Notes: generated by a model from the letters alone, not told the origin. Counted from the stretch's first letter, positions 1-8,577 are shown. The stretch: 20,863 nt of DNA from Pseudomonadota bacterium (GCA_018816605.1 JAHIVS010000546.1:1-20863); one strand, 5' to 3'. Made by a program: numbers and translations.

Positions 1-524
1 GTAACATTCCCCACACTCAGTTTTTCTGTAACGGAATTTTTATGTGTTTGAAGCCGATCCACATCCGCTTGGGCAATCTCCACCTTGCGTTTGGCACTCA
101 GGGTCTGAAAATAGGACTGGGCAACCTGGAACAGGTAATCGGACCGGATGGCTTCCTTGGAAAAGCCTGCTTTTTCAATCCCTTTTTTGGTCACAGCATA
201 GGCAATCAATTCTCTGCCGTTCAGGGTAAAGGACTGGGTCAGCTTTGCACCCGTGGTGGTGGAATCCGGTGAAAAGGCATCTTGATTTTTGTAATTGAGA
301 TGGCTTCCGAACACTGTGGCCCTGGGGATCAGAACCGACAGGGCTCTTTTTTTTTCCTGCTCGGCAATGAACAGGTCCTCGTCGGCAATTTTGATGGTTT
401 CAGCATTTATATTTGCTTTGCGGCACAGGTCCTGTAGAGAATACAGGGTTTGACAATCGGCAGATAACGCCTGGAAGCAGACGCAAAAAAACATAATAAA
501 CAGACTAAAAAAGATCCTTATCAT
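1..524 (-). CDS. TolC-family outer-membrane protein, N-terminal part
   Basis: This gene runs off the left edge of the window; about 174 codons are visible. The start ATG at 524-522 has a GAGGTGATGG-like ribosome site just upstream. An ATG four bases earlier hits a stop after seven codons. Residues 1-22 form a signal peptide: a short basic start, a Phe/Ile/Leu-rich core, and a likely cut after ALSA. The mature part opens with YSLQDLCRKA and continues with long amphipathic helices rich in Gln, Ala and Lys (KLTQSFTLNGRELIAY, then LFQVAQSYFQTLSAKRKVEIA). That pattern is typical of TolC/OEP efflux-channel repeats. Such proteins form trimeric outer-membrane channels for efflux pumps or type I secretion. 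The partner pump genes would lie to the left, outside the window, so the substrate is unknown. The family call is firm; the exact role is not. Confidence 0.85.
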   Translation of the reverse strand, partial: MIRIFFSLFIMFFCVCFQALSADCQTLYSLQDLCRKANINAETIKIADEDLFIAEQEKKRALSVLIPRATVFGSHLNYKNQDAFSPDSTTTGAKLTQSFTLNGRELIAYAVTKKGIEKAGFSKEAIRSDYLFQVAQSYFQTLSAKRKVEIAQADVDRLQTHKNSVTEKLSVGNV

Positions 525-557
525 CCATCACCTCGTTTTGTAATAAAAAATATTTAA

Positions 558-587
558 ATATTATTATGATTTTAGCATTCACGTCAA
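558..587 (-). promoter_or_regulatory. Sigma-70-type promoter for the TolC-family gene
   Basis: Read on the minus strand, TTGACG (587-582) is followed after 18 bases by TAATAT (563-558), about 34 bases upstream of the start codon at 524. The -35 box overlaps a 10-bp palindrome, AAGTTAACTT (586-595). The -10 box overlaps an AT palindrome, AATATTTAAATATT (549-562). Either could bind a regulator, or could simply reflect AT-rich DNA. Confidence 0.5.
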
Positions 588-755
588 GTTAACTTACAGC
601 TTGCAATATCGCATTTTTTAGTACCATATACCTTCCGGGGATTTTATCAAACACCTAATCAAAAAATTTAGGGAAATAATGGAAAATTATCCCCGTTCAT
701 GATATTAAGCATTAAAATTATTGTAAATAAATGTAAACACATAAAGGAGTGACAA
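588..755. other. AT-rich intergenic region upstream of purC
   Basis: This lies between the divergent TolC-family gene and purC. I found no small gene. A weak CGGGGAT / ATCCCCG inverted pair sits at 636-642 and 689-695, about 46 bases apart. No convincing sigma-70 promoter for purC is visible. The best match (TGGAAA at 680-685, 17 bases, TATTAA at 703-708) is poor. I see no recognisable riboswitch. Confidence 0.4.
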
Positions 756-1643
756 GTGACTGCAATTCCAACAACTGAATTCAAGGATCTGTCATTGGTT
801 AGACAGGGCAAGGTAAGGGATATATTTGATACCAAGGATTCCCTTTTAATGGTGACCACGGATCGGCTGTCGGCCTTTGACGTTGTACTTCCTGATCTTA
901 TCCCGGACAAGGGTAAGGTATTGAACCAGATTTCTGTTTTCTGGTTTAAGCAGATGGAATCGATTGTGAAGAACCATGTCATTACAACGGATGTGAATCA
1001 ATATCCCGAGGAATTTAAAAAATACAGAGACGCCCTTGATAAACGGAGCATGCTGGTAAAAAAAGCTGTGCCCATGACGGTGGAATGTATCGTCCGGGGC
1101 TATATAAGCGGTTCAGGATGGACTTCCTACCAAAACCAGGGACATGTCTGCGGCATCCCCCTTCCCAAGGGCCTCAGGGAATCGGACAAACTTTCCACCC
1201 CGCTATTCACCCCCTCCACCAAAGCTGAAATAGGAGATCACGATATCAATATCAGTTTTGAAGAAACCATTGATCTCATCGGCAGGGAAAACGCTGAAAA
1301 ATTACGGGATTTAAGCCTTGCCATCTATAGCAAAGGGGCCCAGTTTGCCCTTGAAAAGGGAATCATTATTGCGGATACCAAATTTGAGTTTGGTATTCTG
1401 GACAATGAAATCATTCTCATCGATGAAATTATGACCCCGGATTCATCCCGGTTCTGGCCCTTGGATGATTATGAACCCGGAAGAGGGCAGAAAAGTTTTG
1501 ACAAACAAGCTGTCCGGGACTGGCTCACGGCGTCCGGGTGGGATAAAAAACATCCCGGCCCCAAACTGCCGCCTGAAATTATTGAAAATACCACCAATAC
1601 CTATAAGGAAATTTACACCCGCCTGACCGGTGAAAATGTCTAA
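756..1643 (+). CDS. purC: Phosphoribosylaminoimidazole-succinocarboxamide synthase (SAICAR synthase)
   Basis: PurC joins CAIR with aspartate using ATP to make SAICAR, a cytoplasmic step of purine synthesis. The 295-residue length fits the longer PurC form. The N-terminal ATP-binding region reads [20 protein letters not shown] and continues into LSAFDVV. The central family motif [14 protein letters not shown] is present, as are DTKFEFG and [15 protein letters not shown] near the C-terminus, so the enzyme looks intact. The start is GTG at 756, placed six bases after AAAGGAGT (743-750); no nearby ATG fits better. The 3' end overlaps the next gene by 8-14 bases, so purC heads an operon with a ParB-like gene and a radical SAM gene. 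No other purine genes are nearby. Confidence 0.95.
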   Translation: MTAIPTTEFKDLSLVRQGKVRDIFDTKDSLLMVTTDRLSAFDVVLPDLIPDKGKVLNQISVFWFKQMESIVKNHVITTDVNQYPEEFKKYRDALDKRSMLVKKAVPMTVECIVRGYISGSGWTSYQNQGHVCGIPLPKGLRESDKLSTPLFTPSTKAEIGDHDINISFEETIDLIGRENAEKLRDLSLAIYSKGAQFALEKGIIIADTKFEFGILDNEIILIDEIMTPDSSRFWPLDDYEPGRGQKSFDKQAVRDWLTASGWDKKHPGPKLPPEIIENTTNTYKEIYTRLTGENV

Positions 1644-2604
1644 TCTGGGTATCCGGATTTCCCCTCTTGCCCTGAACAATATTGATCTGACCGATACCCG
1701 GTATCGGATTTCAAGGCAAGAGGGTGATATTACTGCCCTGGCCCTGTCCATACAACAGACCGGCCTGACAAGCCCTCCCCTTGTCAGGCCCCTGGGAAAC
1801 TCTTATATTGTGGTTGCAGGCTTTAAGCGAATAAATGCCCTTGTTCACAATAAATTCACCGGCCAAGTTGTATGTCAAATCAATCCCCGGGCATCGGAAG
1901 CCGATAGTGCTGTAAGTGCTGTGTCGGACAATGCTTTCCAGCGCCAGTTGACGCCGGCCGAACTCATTCAAAGCGTTCTGCTTCTGGGCCGGTTCATGGA
2001 ACCCGATCAGATCGCCCAAAAATCATTGGCTATTTTTAACAGCCATTTGAATCCAGGATATATTAAAGATCTGCAAAAGATAGGGACCTTGCCCCAACAG
2101 GCATTGGAACTGCTGGATGACGGAAGGCTTTCCATCGCATCGGCCAAAAAAATATCAGGGTATGATCCTGGCCTTGCCCAGTGTTTTGTAAGCCTTTTTT
2201 CAGCGGTTAAAGCTTCCTCCAGCAAACAAATGGAAATCATCACCCATTTTTTCGAAATTGCAGCCCGGGAAAACACAAGGCCCGTGGATCTTTACCGGGA
2301 AAGCAAAATACAGGCGATACTGGTTCATGACAGCAAAGATCTTGGACTCAAGTGCAATCTGCTACGCAGCTATCTTACCCAGAGGCGATTTCCCTTACTT
2401 GAAAAAAAACGCCGAGAAATCCAAAAAAATATCCATGCCCTTAAGCTGACGTCCGGGATGCGATTGATGGTGCCGGAAAGCTTTGAAAGCATGATCTATT
2501 CCCTTTGTTTTGACTTTAAAAACAAGACCCAGTTTCAAGAACAGATCTCTTTTCTTCGCCAGATCTCCCAGAATCCTGCCCTAGAGGAGATCCTCAATCG
2601 GTGA
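1636..2604 (+). CDS. ParB N-terminal-domain protein (chromosomal, function unknown)
   Basis: The protein is about 322 residues. Its N-terminal ~100 residues look like a ParB/Srx fold: a leading strand ([12 protein letters not shown]), then [15 protein letters not shown], then [15 protein letters not shown]. The last part sits where ParB proteins carry the GERR box, but here it reads [20 protein letters not shown] follows, resembling the segment between ParB boxes II and III. A helical middle region ([24 protein letters not shown]) resembles the ParB/KorB helix-turn-helix. The basic, helical C-terminal ~100 residues are unlike known ParB dimer domains. No parA is adjacent, so a plain chromosome-partition role is doubtful. 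The start could be ATG 1636, inside the end of purC, or GTG 1630; neither has a good ribosome site, which suggests coupling to purC. The stop overlaps the next start in GTGA. Confidence 0.75.
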   Translation: MSNLGIRISPLALNNIDLTDTRYRISRQEGDITALALSIQQTGLTSPPLVRPLGNSYIVVAGFKRINALVHNKFTGQVVCQINPRASEADSAVSAVSDNAFQRQLTPAELIQSVLLLGRFMEPDQIAQKSLAIFNSHLNPGYIKDLQKIGTLPQQALELLDDGRLSIASAKKISGYDPGLAQCFVSLFSAVKASSSKQMEIITHFFEIAARENTRPVDLYRESKIQAILVHDSKDLGLKCNLLRSYLTQRRFPLLEKKRREIQKNIHALKLTSGMRLMVPESFESMIYSLCFDFKNKTQFQEQISFLRQISQNPALEEILNR

Positions 2605-3707
2605 AAATTAACCGGCTTTTCATGGATGCCCATATCCCTGCGGACAATGAGATCCAATACCTGATTTCAAAGCTTGGGCTTACCCCTGAGCGGGTCACAG
2701 ATTCACAGCCGGTATATGATGCGGTCAATTTGGCCAAAGATCCCATCTCCCAGGCTAAAACACTTTTGTATATCACCCGTAACAAGGGGGCCGTCATCCG
2801 GGAATGCCCCGGAACAAGCCACTACACCTGTTGTGATTATACCATTTTACACGCCGCTACCTTTTGCACCATGGATTGTTCCTATTGCATTCTCCAGGCA
2901 TATTTCCACCCCCCGGTTCTTCAGTATTTTGCAGGACTTGAAAGTTTTGTCGCCCCCCTTGATCACAGGTTTTCCCAGAATAAAATTTTCCGCATCGGAA
3001 CCGGCGAATACACCGATTCCTTGATCTGGGAAAACATCAGTCCGGCCCCCAGATTCCTGGTGGAAAAATTTGCCCGACAATCCAACAGCCTTCTGGAGCT
3101 GAAAACCAAGACCATTAATGTGGACTCGCTCCTGAATCTGGATCACAATGGGAAAACCGTTCTGGCCTGGTCGGTGAATACCCCGGAGATCATTGGTTCC
3201 GAGGAAAAGGGAACGGCCGCACTTGCCGCCCGCCTTGAAACCGCCAAACGATGCGAAGCAAAAGGGTATAAACTGGCCTTTCATTTTGATCCCATGGTCA
3301 TCTATGAAGGATGTGAGGATGCCTATAAAAAAGTGGTTCATTCCATATTTTCCCATGTCAGTCCCGACAATATTGTCTGGATCAGCATCGGTACCTTCAG
3401 GTTCATGCCCCAGCTCAAGTCTGTCATTGAAACCCGATTTCCAGATTCCACCATCCCATACGGGGAATTTATCCTGGGACTTGACAATAAGATGCGGTAT
3501 TTTAAACCCTTACGAATTCATCTGTACAAAACCCTCATTGATACCATCCGGGAATCTGCCCCCCATGTCCTGGTTTATTTTTGCATGGAAGATGAAGAGG
3601 TCTGGGAAAAGTGCATGGGGTTTTTCCCAAAGAAAGCGGGTGAGCTTGGCCATTTGCTTGATAGAAGCGCGGCTGCCCACTGCCGATTGAATACCACTTT
3701 TTTGTAG
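2601..3707 (+). CDS. SPL-family radical SAM protein (spore photoproduct lyase-like)
   Basis: This 368-residue protein has a radical SAM cluster motif, CxxxCxxC, at Cys89, Cys93 and Cys96 (FCTMDCSYCILQAYF). It sits in a segment very like that of spore photoproduct lyase, which uses a SAM radical to repair UV-induced thymine dimers in spores. The TIM-barrel body follows: NKIFRIGTGEYTDSL, LLELKTKTINVDSLL, VLAWSVNTPEII, YKLAFHFDPMVIYEG and IVWISIGTFRF. Where Bacillus SplB has its hydrogen-donor cysteine (ACTSD, Cys141), my by-eye alignment gives GEYTD, with no cysteine. So this is probably a relative with a different or altered reaction, and I give no gene symbol. GTG at 2601 overlaps the upstream stop, so translation is coupled to the ParB-like gene. 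A terminator follows. Confidence 0.85.
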   Translation: MKINRLFMDAHIPADNEIQYLISKLGLTPERVTDSQPVYDAVNLAKDPISQAKTLLYITRNKGAVIRECPGTSHYTCCDYTILHAATFCTMDCSYCILQAYFHPPVLQYFAGLESFVAPLDHRFSQNKIFRIGTGEYTDSLIWENISPAPRFLVEKFARQSNSLLELKTKTINVDSLLNLDHNGKTVLAWSVNTPEIIGSEEKGTAALAARLETAKRCEAKGYKLAFHFDPMVIYEGCEDAYKKVVHSIFSHVSPDNIVWISIGTFRFMPQLKSVIETRFPDSTIPYGEFILGLDNKMRYFKPLRIHLYKTLIDTIRESAPHVLVYFCMEDEEVWEKCMGFFPKKAGELGHLLDRSAAAHCRLNTTFL

Positions 3708-3720
3708 GTATTTTTTCACA

Positions 3721-3773
3721 AAAAAAACAAGGACAAAGCGGCAACTTCTTTGCCAATCTCTGTCCTCGTTTTT
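3721..3773. terminator. Two-way rho-independent terminator
   Basis: A hairpin pairs ACAAGGACA (3727-3735) with TGTCCTCGT (3761-3769), with one mismatch. An inner stem, GGCAA / TTGCC, lies within it. A T-run follows on the right and an A-run precedes on the left. It can therefore end transcription of the radical SAM gene (plus) and of the EF-G-like gene (minus), which converge here. Confidence 0.8.
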
Positions 3774-3796
3774 ATCTGTTATCTTTTCTTGCTTGA

Positions 3797-5866
3797 CTAG
3801 GCTTCTTTTTCCGCATTCACCCGGTCAATTATCTTCTGGGAAAGATCACCCGGTACTTCATCATAATGCTCAAATTCCATAGTAAAGGTTCCCCGACCAC
3901 CTGTCATGGAACTTAAGTCAGGTGCATACCGAAGTATTTCCGACATGGGAACAAGGGCATTGATGATCTGCTTATCTCCTTCGGAATCCATGCCCAGCAC
4001 ACGCCCGCGCCTTGAATTCATATCTCCCATAATGTCCCCTGTGGCATCTTCAGGTATTTTTACAGAGACCTTCATAATGGGTTCCAGCAAAACGGCTCTG
4101 GCGTCTTTGGCTGCATTTTTAAAGGCAATGGAGCCGGCTGTTTTAAATGCCATTTCTGAAGAATCAACCGAATGGTAGGAACCAAAGTCCACGGTAACCC
4201 TGAAATCAACACAGGGAAACCCTGCCAGAATTCCGATTTTTGAGGCTTCCCTGACGCCCGCTTCAACCGCCGGTATATAGTTTTTAGGAATGACGCCGCC
4301 CACAATTTTATCTACAAATTCAAACCCCTTCCCCTTGGGAAGGGGTTCCAGCACGATCCAGCAGTCACCAAACTGGCCATGACCTCCGGATTGTTTTTTA
4401 TGCTTGCCCTGGACCCGTATTTTTTTCTTAAAGGTTTCTCTGTAGGCCACTTTAGGTGTGGCAATATCCATGGCCACGTTGAATTTTCTTAAAATTTTAT
4501 CCGCCGTGGTTTCAATATGAACCAGCCCCCGTCCGGAAAGAATGGTCTCCCGGGTCTCATCCTCCCGTCTGAGCTGAAGACCTGTGTCCTCTTCTAAAAC
4601 TTTACGGATAGCTTCATGGATTTTGTCTTCATCGTTCTTGGACTTGGGAGAGATGGCAAAGGAAATAACAGGCGGCATGGGAACCGGGGCCGGTATCTGG
4701 ATCTCTTTACCCCCTGTCAGGGTATCCCCTGTCAGGGTTTCTTTGAGTTTGGCAACGGCCACAATTGAACCGGGAACTGCACTGGTAATGGGTTTTTGTT
4801 CTTTCCCGGCAATTTCCAATAATTGGGAAAAGCGTTCTTTTGTATCCTTGGTAACATTGAAAATATTGCCTTCCTTGCCAAGGGTTCCGGAAATAACCCT
4901 GAAAAGGGAAAGCCGTCCGGCATAAGGGTCTACAATGGTGGCAAAAACAAACCCGCAGAATTCGGCATCCGGATCAGGTGAAACCTTTACAGACTCACCA
5001 TTGACGTCGATTGCAGTCCAGTCTCCCCGGTCCAGGGGAGACGGCATAAAATCATTGATAAAATTAAAGACCGTATCCAGGCCGATCATTTTAACGGCAG
5101 ATATGCAGATGGCCGGATAGAACTCTGCATCCAGGACACCCTTGCGGAAAGTGGCCTTGAGATCCTCCTCTGATATTTCTTCGCCTTCAAGATATTTTTC
5201 AAGAAGTGCGTCATTGAGTTCAGCAATGTTCTCAATGAATTCTTCCTTTGCCAAGGCAACGTCATCGGCCATGTCTGCCGGAATATCAATTCTGGTAGCC
5301 TTGCCGTCACCATCGTATGTATAGGCTTGCCCTGAAACAATATTGACGATGCCCTGAAACCCTTCTTCCCGACCGATGGGAAAACAAATGGGAACAATTT
5401 TCTTTTTAAGCGCTGTGTTGCAGGCAGCAACACAGGTTTCAAAGTCAGATCTTTCCCGATCCAGTTTGTTGACAATGACCAATCCGGGCAAGTTATATTC
5501 AAGGGCACAGGCGCCGGCTTCTTCGGTCATGGCCGAAGGGCCGCCCACCCCGTCAATGACAAAAAGCATGCTGTCGGCAACGGGAAAACAGGTTTTCGCA
5601 GCTGAAAAGAAGTTTTGATCACCAGGAGTATCCATCAACGTAATGGTATGCTTGTTGTGGGTATACTTAATAAAAGAGGTATTAATACTCTGCTGTTTTT
5701 TGGTTTCTTCAGGCTGGAAATCCATCATGGTATTGCCTTCTTCCACCTTTCCAAGGCGGCTTGTAACCCCTGCCTTAAACAGCATAGCCTCAGCAAGAGT
5801 AGTCTTGCCCGCACCTCCATGGCCTGCCAGAGCCACATTCCTCATGCTTTTAATTTCTTCGATCAT
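3797..5866 (-). CDS. Elongation factor G-like GTPase (EF-G-2 type)
   Basis: About 689 residues with full EF-G architecture: a GTPase domain (1 to ~280), a beta-barrel domain II, domain III, and a domain IV/V tail including KQSGGHGQFGDCW. G1 is GHGGAGKTT (15-23) and G4 is NKLD (133-136). G3 is DTPGD (79-83); canonical EF-G has DTPGH, whose His is needed for GTP hydrolysis. The GHGGAGKTT and KVEEGNTMMDF segments resemble Thermus EF-G-2, a family distinct from the essential EF-G. Its cellular role is not well defined; a specialised translation or ribosome-linked task is likely. I chose ATG 5866 because AAAGGAG is five bases upstream; GTG 5869 would be too close. It lies 63 bases after tlyA on the same strand, so it may share that transcript. 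The AT-rich gap could hold its own promoter. Confidence 0.9.
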   Translation of the reverse strand: MIEEIKSMRNVALAGHGGAGKTTLAEAMLFKAGVTSRLGKVEEGNTMMDFQPEETKKQQSINTSFIKYTHNKHTITLMDTPGDQNFFSAAKTCFPVADSMLFVIDGVGGPSAMTEEAGACALEYNLPGLVIVNKLDRERSDFETCVAACNTALKKKIVPICFPIGREEGFQGIVNIVSGQAYTYDGDGKATRIDIPADMADDVALAKEEFIENIAELNDALLEKYLEGEEISEEDLKATFRKGVLDAEFYPAICISAVKMIGLDTVFNFINDFMPSPLDRGDWTAIDVNGESVKVSPDPDAEFCGFVFATIVDPYAGRLSLFRVISGTLGKEGNIFNVTKDTKERFSQLLEIAGKEQKPITSAVPGSIVAVAKLKETLTGDTLTGGKEIQIPAPVPMPPVISFAISPKSKNDEDKIHEAIRKVLEEDTGLQLRREDETRETILSGRGLVHIETTADKILRKFNVAMDIATPKVAYRETFKKKIRVQGKHKKQSGGHGQFGDCWIVLEPLPKGKGFEFVDKIVGGVIPKNYIPAVEAGVREASKIGILAGFPCVDFRVTVDFGSYHSVDSSEMAFKTAGSIAFKNAAKDARAVLLEPIMKVSVKIPEDATGDIMGDMNSRRGRVLGMDSEGDKQIINALVPMSEILRYAPDLSSMTGGRGTFTMEFEHYDEVPGDLSQKIIDRVNAEKEA

Positions 5867-5929
5867 CACTGCTCCTTTAAATAATTAATAAAAATTAATA
5901 ATATTTAAAATTCAACCAATAGTGTTATT

Positions 5930-6685
5930 TTACCTCTCTGTAAACGTGAGGGATATGATATATTCCTCGTTTCCTTTGGGTCCCAGAATAGGGGAGGGCA
6001 CCACATCATTAACTTTATATCCCCTGTTCAGGAAAAAAGTTTTGATCTCTTGTACCACCTTTTTCCTGATTTCCGGATCCTTTACAACACCACCCTTGCC
6101 GACATTTTCCTTTCCTGCTTCAAACTGGGGTTTGATGAGAGCCAAAACCCCGGTATTTTCCCGCATAAATTTTTCAGCAGCGGGAAGAACTGTTTTAAGT
6201 GAAATAAAAGAGGTATCTACCACCACCATATCTACCCGTTCATTTATGGCTTCATAGGCCAGATGCCGAATATTGCTCCGTTCAATAACCACCACCCGGT
6301 CATCCTGCCTTAGTTTCCAGTCCAGCTGCCCGTATCCCACATCCACTGCATACACTTTTTTGGCCCCGAACTTAAGCAGGCAATCGGTAAATCCACCGGT
6401 GGATGCGCCAATATCAAGACAGATTAAATCTGTCACACATATGGGAAAACTTTTCAAGGCCTTTTCGAGCTTAAGCCCCCCCCGACTTACATAGGGATTG
6501 TCATCCTGCCTGACCAGGATAGGAGAAAAGGGATCCACCAGCGCGCCCGGCTTATCAGCCACCATATCATTTACCAGGACCTTACCGGCCATTATCATGG
6601 TCTTTGCCCTTTCTCTGGAAGAAATCAATCCCTTTTCAACCAGGATCAGATCCAGCCTGCGTTTATGGCTTTTTTTTATTGTCAT
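5930..6685 (-). CDS. tlyA: TlyA-family RNA 2'-O-methyltransferase (S4 domain plus FtsJ-like domain)
   Basis: The protein has 251 residues. Residues ~9-70 form an S4 RNA-binding domain (RLDLILVEKGLISSRERAKTMI, then GKVLVND). An FtsJ-like methyltransferase domain follows, with SAM motif I at LDIGASTGGFTDC (90-102). Later motifs VVVDTSFISL, LIKPQFEAGK and SPILGPKGNEE carry the Asp, Lys and Glu expected of the K-D-K-E catalytic set. Characterised TlyA proteins methylate cytidine in 16S and/or 23S rRNA, which in mycobacteria also determines capreomycin sensitivity; the old name is 'hemolysin A'. The start ATG (6685-6683) overlaps the dxs stop as ATGA, so the two are translationally coupled. A run of eight C (6476-6483, G8 in the gene) encodes the Arg-Gly-Gly of SRGGLKLEK. 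Confidence 0.9.
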   Translation of the reverse strand: MTIKKSHKRRLDLILVEKGLISSRERAKTMIMAGKVLVNDMVADKPGALVDPFSPILVRQDDNPYVSRGGLKLEKALKSFPICVTDLICLDIGASTGGFTDCLLKFGAKKVYAVDVGYGQLDWKLRQDDRVVVIERSNIRHLAYEAINERVDMVVVDTSFISLKTVLPAAEKFMRENTGVLALIKPQFEAGKENVGKGGVVKDPEIRKKVVQEIKTFFLNRGYKVNDVVPSPILGPKGNEEYIISLTFTER

Positions 6686-8577
6686 GCACGGCCCAAGCCT
6701 GCTAAATCCAGGCCGGCCGAAACAATGGCTGCCGCATCCACGCCATACTCTTTTTTCAACACCTCCTGGGGGCCATGTTCTACAAATTTGTTGTCAATGC
6801 CGATGCGCTTGAATTTCAAGTCTGTAATGCCGTTATCTGCGTACATTTCCAGAACAGCAGATCCAAACCCTCCGGCCAGCATATGTTCTTCAACAGTAAT
6901 AATTTTTTTAATGCCGACCGCCTTTTCGAGAAAAAGGGTGGCATCAAGGGGTTTTACAAACCGTGCATTGATCACCATGGCCTTGATTCCCCTTTGGGCC
7001 AATTCTTTGGCTGCCGAAACTGCCTCAAAAACAGATTGGCCAATGGCAATAATCAACAGGTCATTGCCATTTTCATCTCCCTGATAAACCACCTTGGCGC
7101 GGCCGATTTCAACCGGCCGAACATCCGTCTGGATCTCAACACCGAATCCCTTACCCCGGGGATACCGAAGGGCAATGGGGCCATCGTGGCCAATGGCTGT
7201 CAGCAGCATCCTGGCCAGTTCATTTTCATCCATGGGTGACATGATGGTCATGTTCGGCATGCTTCTTAAATAGGAAAAATCAAACAATCCGTGGTGGGTC
7301 GGGCCGTCTTCTCCCACAATCCCGCCCCGGTCAATGGCGAAAACCACCGGGTGGGCATCAATACAGACATCATGGAGAATCTGGTCGTAGGCCCGCTGAA
7401 GAAAAGTAGAATAGATCGCCACCACAGGCTTTGCACCCTTGGACGCAAGGCCGGCAGCAAAAGTAACGGCATGCTGTTCTGCAATTCCCACATCAATGAA
7501 TCGCTCTTTATAAAGCCTTGAAAATTCAATTAATCCGGTACCTTCGGGCATGGCGGCCGTAACCGCCACAATGTTTTCATGGGTTTTGGCAAACCGCACC
7601 ATATGGGATCCAAAGACCTGGGTGTAGGAGGGCACTGAACCGGAACTTTTATTGCTTTTACCCGTATCAACCGCAAAGGATCCGACTCCGTGAAAATAGA
7701 CAGGGTTTTTTTCAGCAGGTGCATACCCCTTGCCCTTGATGGTTGTCACATGGAGGAGTACCGGTGAATCCGGATTTTTAATATTGGTCAGAATATCAAT
7801 CAGATGATCCAGGTTGTGTCCGTTGATGGGACCAAAATAATCAAAGTTAAAAGCCTCGAACAGCATGCCCGGAGTAACAAAGGTTTTAAAGGATTCTTCC
7901 CATCGTTTGGCGATCTGGTACATGTCATCCCCGATCTTGGGAAGGGACTTTAAAAAAGCACCAAACTGGTTTCGCATGCTCTGGAGATATTTTGCAGATA
8001 AGGTGCGGCTCAAATAGGAGGACAGGGCACCCACATTGGCAGAAATGGACATATCATTGTCGTTGAGAATAACAATGAGTTTACGTTTCAAATCTCCGGC
8101 CTGATTGAGCCCCTCGTAGGCAAGTCCTGCTGTCAAGGATCCGTCTCCGATGACGGAAATAACGTCAGAATCGTCCTGATTGAGGTGTTTGGCATAACAG
8201 ATGCCAAGGCCTGCGGATATGGAAGTTGAAGAATGGCCGACAGTAAATCCGTCATAGGGGCTTTCCTTCATCTTTGTAAACCCTGAAAGCCCCTTGTATT
8301 GTCTCAGGGTATCAAAGGCGTGATTTCTTCCGGTAAGAAGTTTGTGGGCGTAAGCCTGGTGCCCCACATCCCAGATCAGGGTATCCTTGGGAAGATCAAA
8401 CACATAGTGGATGGCCAGGGTGAGTTCGACGGCCCCAAGGCTGGAGGCCAGGTGCCCCCCGTTTTTGGATACCACGTCAATGATCCTTTTCCGGATCTCC
8501 TTGGCCAGCAGAGGCAATTGATTGCGTGGCAATTTTTTAATGTCTTGGGAAGTGTTTATTTGTTCAAGCAGACTCAA
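6682..8577 (-). CDS. dxs: 1-deoxy-D-xylulose-5-phosphate synthase
   Basis: Dxs condenses pyruvate and glyceraldehyde-3-phosphate, with thiamine diphosphate, into DXP, the first step of the MEP isoprenoid pathway. At 631 residues it has the usual length. Motifs in order are GGHLASSLG (40-48), DVGHQAYAHK (70-79), the thiamine-diphosphate/Mg site GDGSLTAG (144-151) with NDNDMSIS (172-179), the transketolase-like catalytic segment VGIAEQHAVTFAAGLA, and DRGGIVGEDGPTHHG, ending in the transketolase C-domain. The start appears to be TTG (8577-8575): an in-frame stop lies three codons upstream, AAGGG precedes it, and no ATG lies near the N-terminus. It follows ispA after 58 bases and couples to tlyA by ATGA. 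Confidence 0.97.
   Translation of the reverse strand: MSLLEQINTSQDIKKLPRNQLPLLAKEIRKRIIDVVSKNGGHLASSLGAVELTLAIHYVFDLPKDTLIWDVGHQAYAHKLLTGRNHAFDTLRQYKGLSGFTKMKESPYDGFTVGHSSTSISAGLGICYAKHLNQDDSDVISVIGDGSLTAGLAYEGLNQAGDLKRKLIVILNDNDMSISANVGALSSYLSRTLSAKYLQSMRNQFGAFLKSLPKIGDDMYQIAKRWEESFKTFVTPGMLFEAFNFDYFGPINGHNLDHLIDILTNIKNPDSPVLLHVTTIKGKGYAPAEKNPVYFHGVGSFAVDTGKSNKSSGSVPSYTQVFGSHMVRFAKTHENIVAVTAAMPEGTGLIEFSRLYKERFIDVGIAEQHAVTFAAGLASKGAKPVVAIYSTFLQRAYDQILHDVCIDAHPVVFAIDRGGIVGEDGPTHHGLFDFSYLRSMPNMTIMSPMDENELARMLLTAIGHDGPIALRYPRGKGFGVEIQTDVRPVEIGRAKVVYQGDENGNDLLIIAIGQSVFEAVSAAKELAQRGIKAMVINARFVKPLDATLFLEKAVGIKKIITVEEHMLAGGFGSAVLEMYADNGITDLKFKRIGIDNKFVEHGPQEVLKKEYGVDAAAIVSAGLDLAGLGRA

Noticed and set aside
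549..562. AATATTTAAATATT palindrome as a regulator site
   Set aside because: Perfect symmetry in pure A/T DNA of this length arises easily by chance; kept only as a note with the promoter.
2847..3356. A 169-codon minus-strand open frame opposite the radical SAM gene
   Set aside because: It is low-complexity and Gly/Phe-rich, as expected of an antisense frame; the plus-strand gene carries the clear CxxxCxxC motif.
5922..6812. Plus-strand open frames opposite tlyA and the dxs end
   Set aside because: They are shadows of strongly supported minus-strand genes, with no start signals or family likeness.
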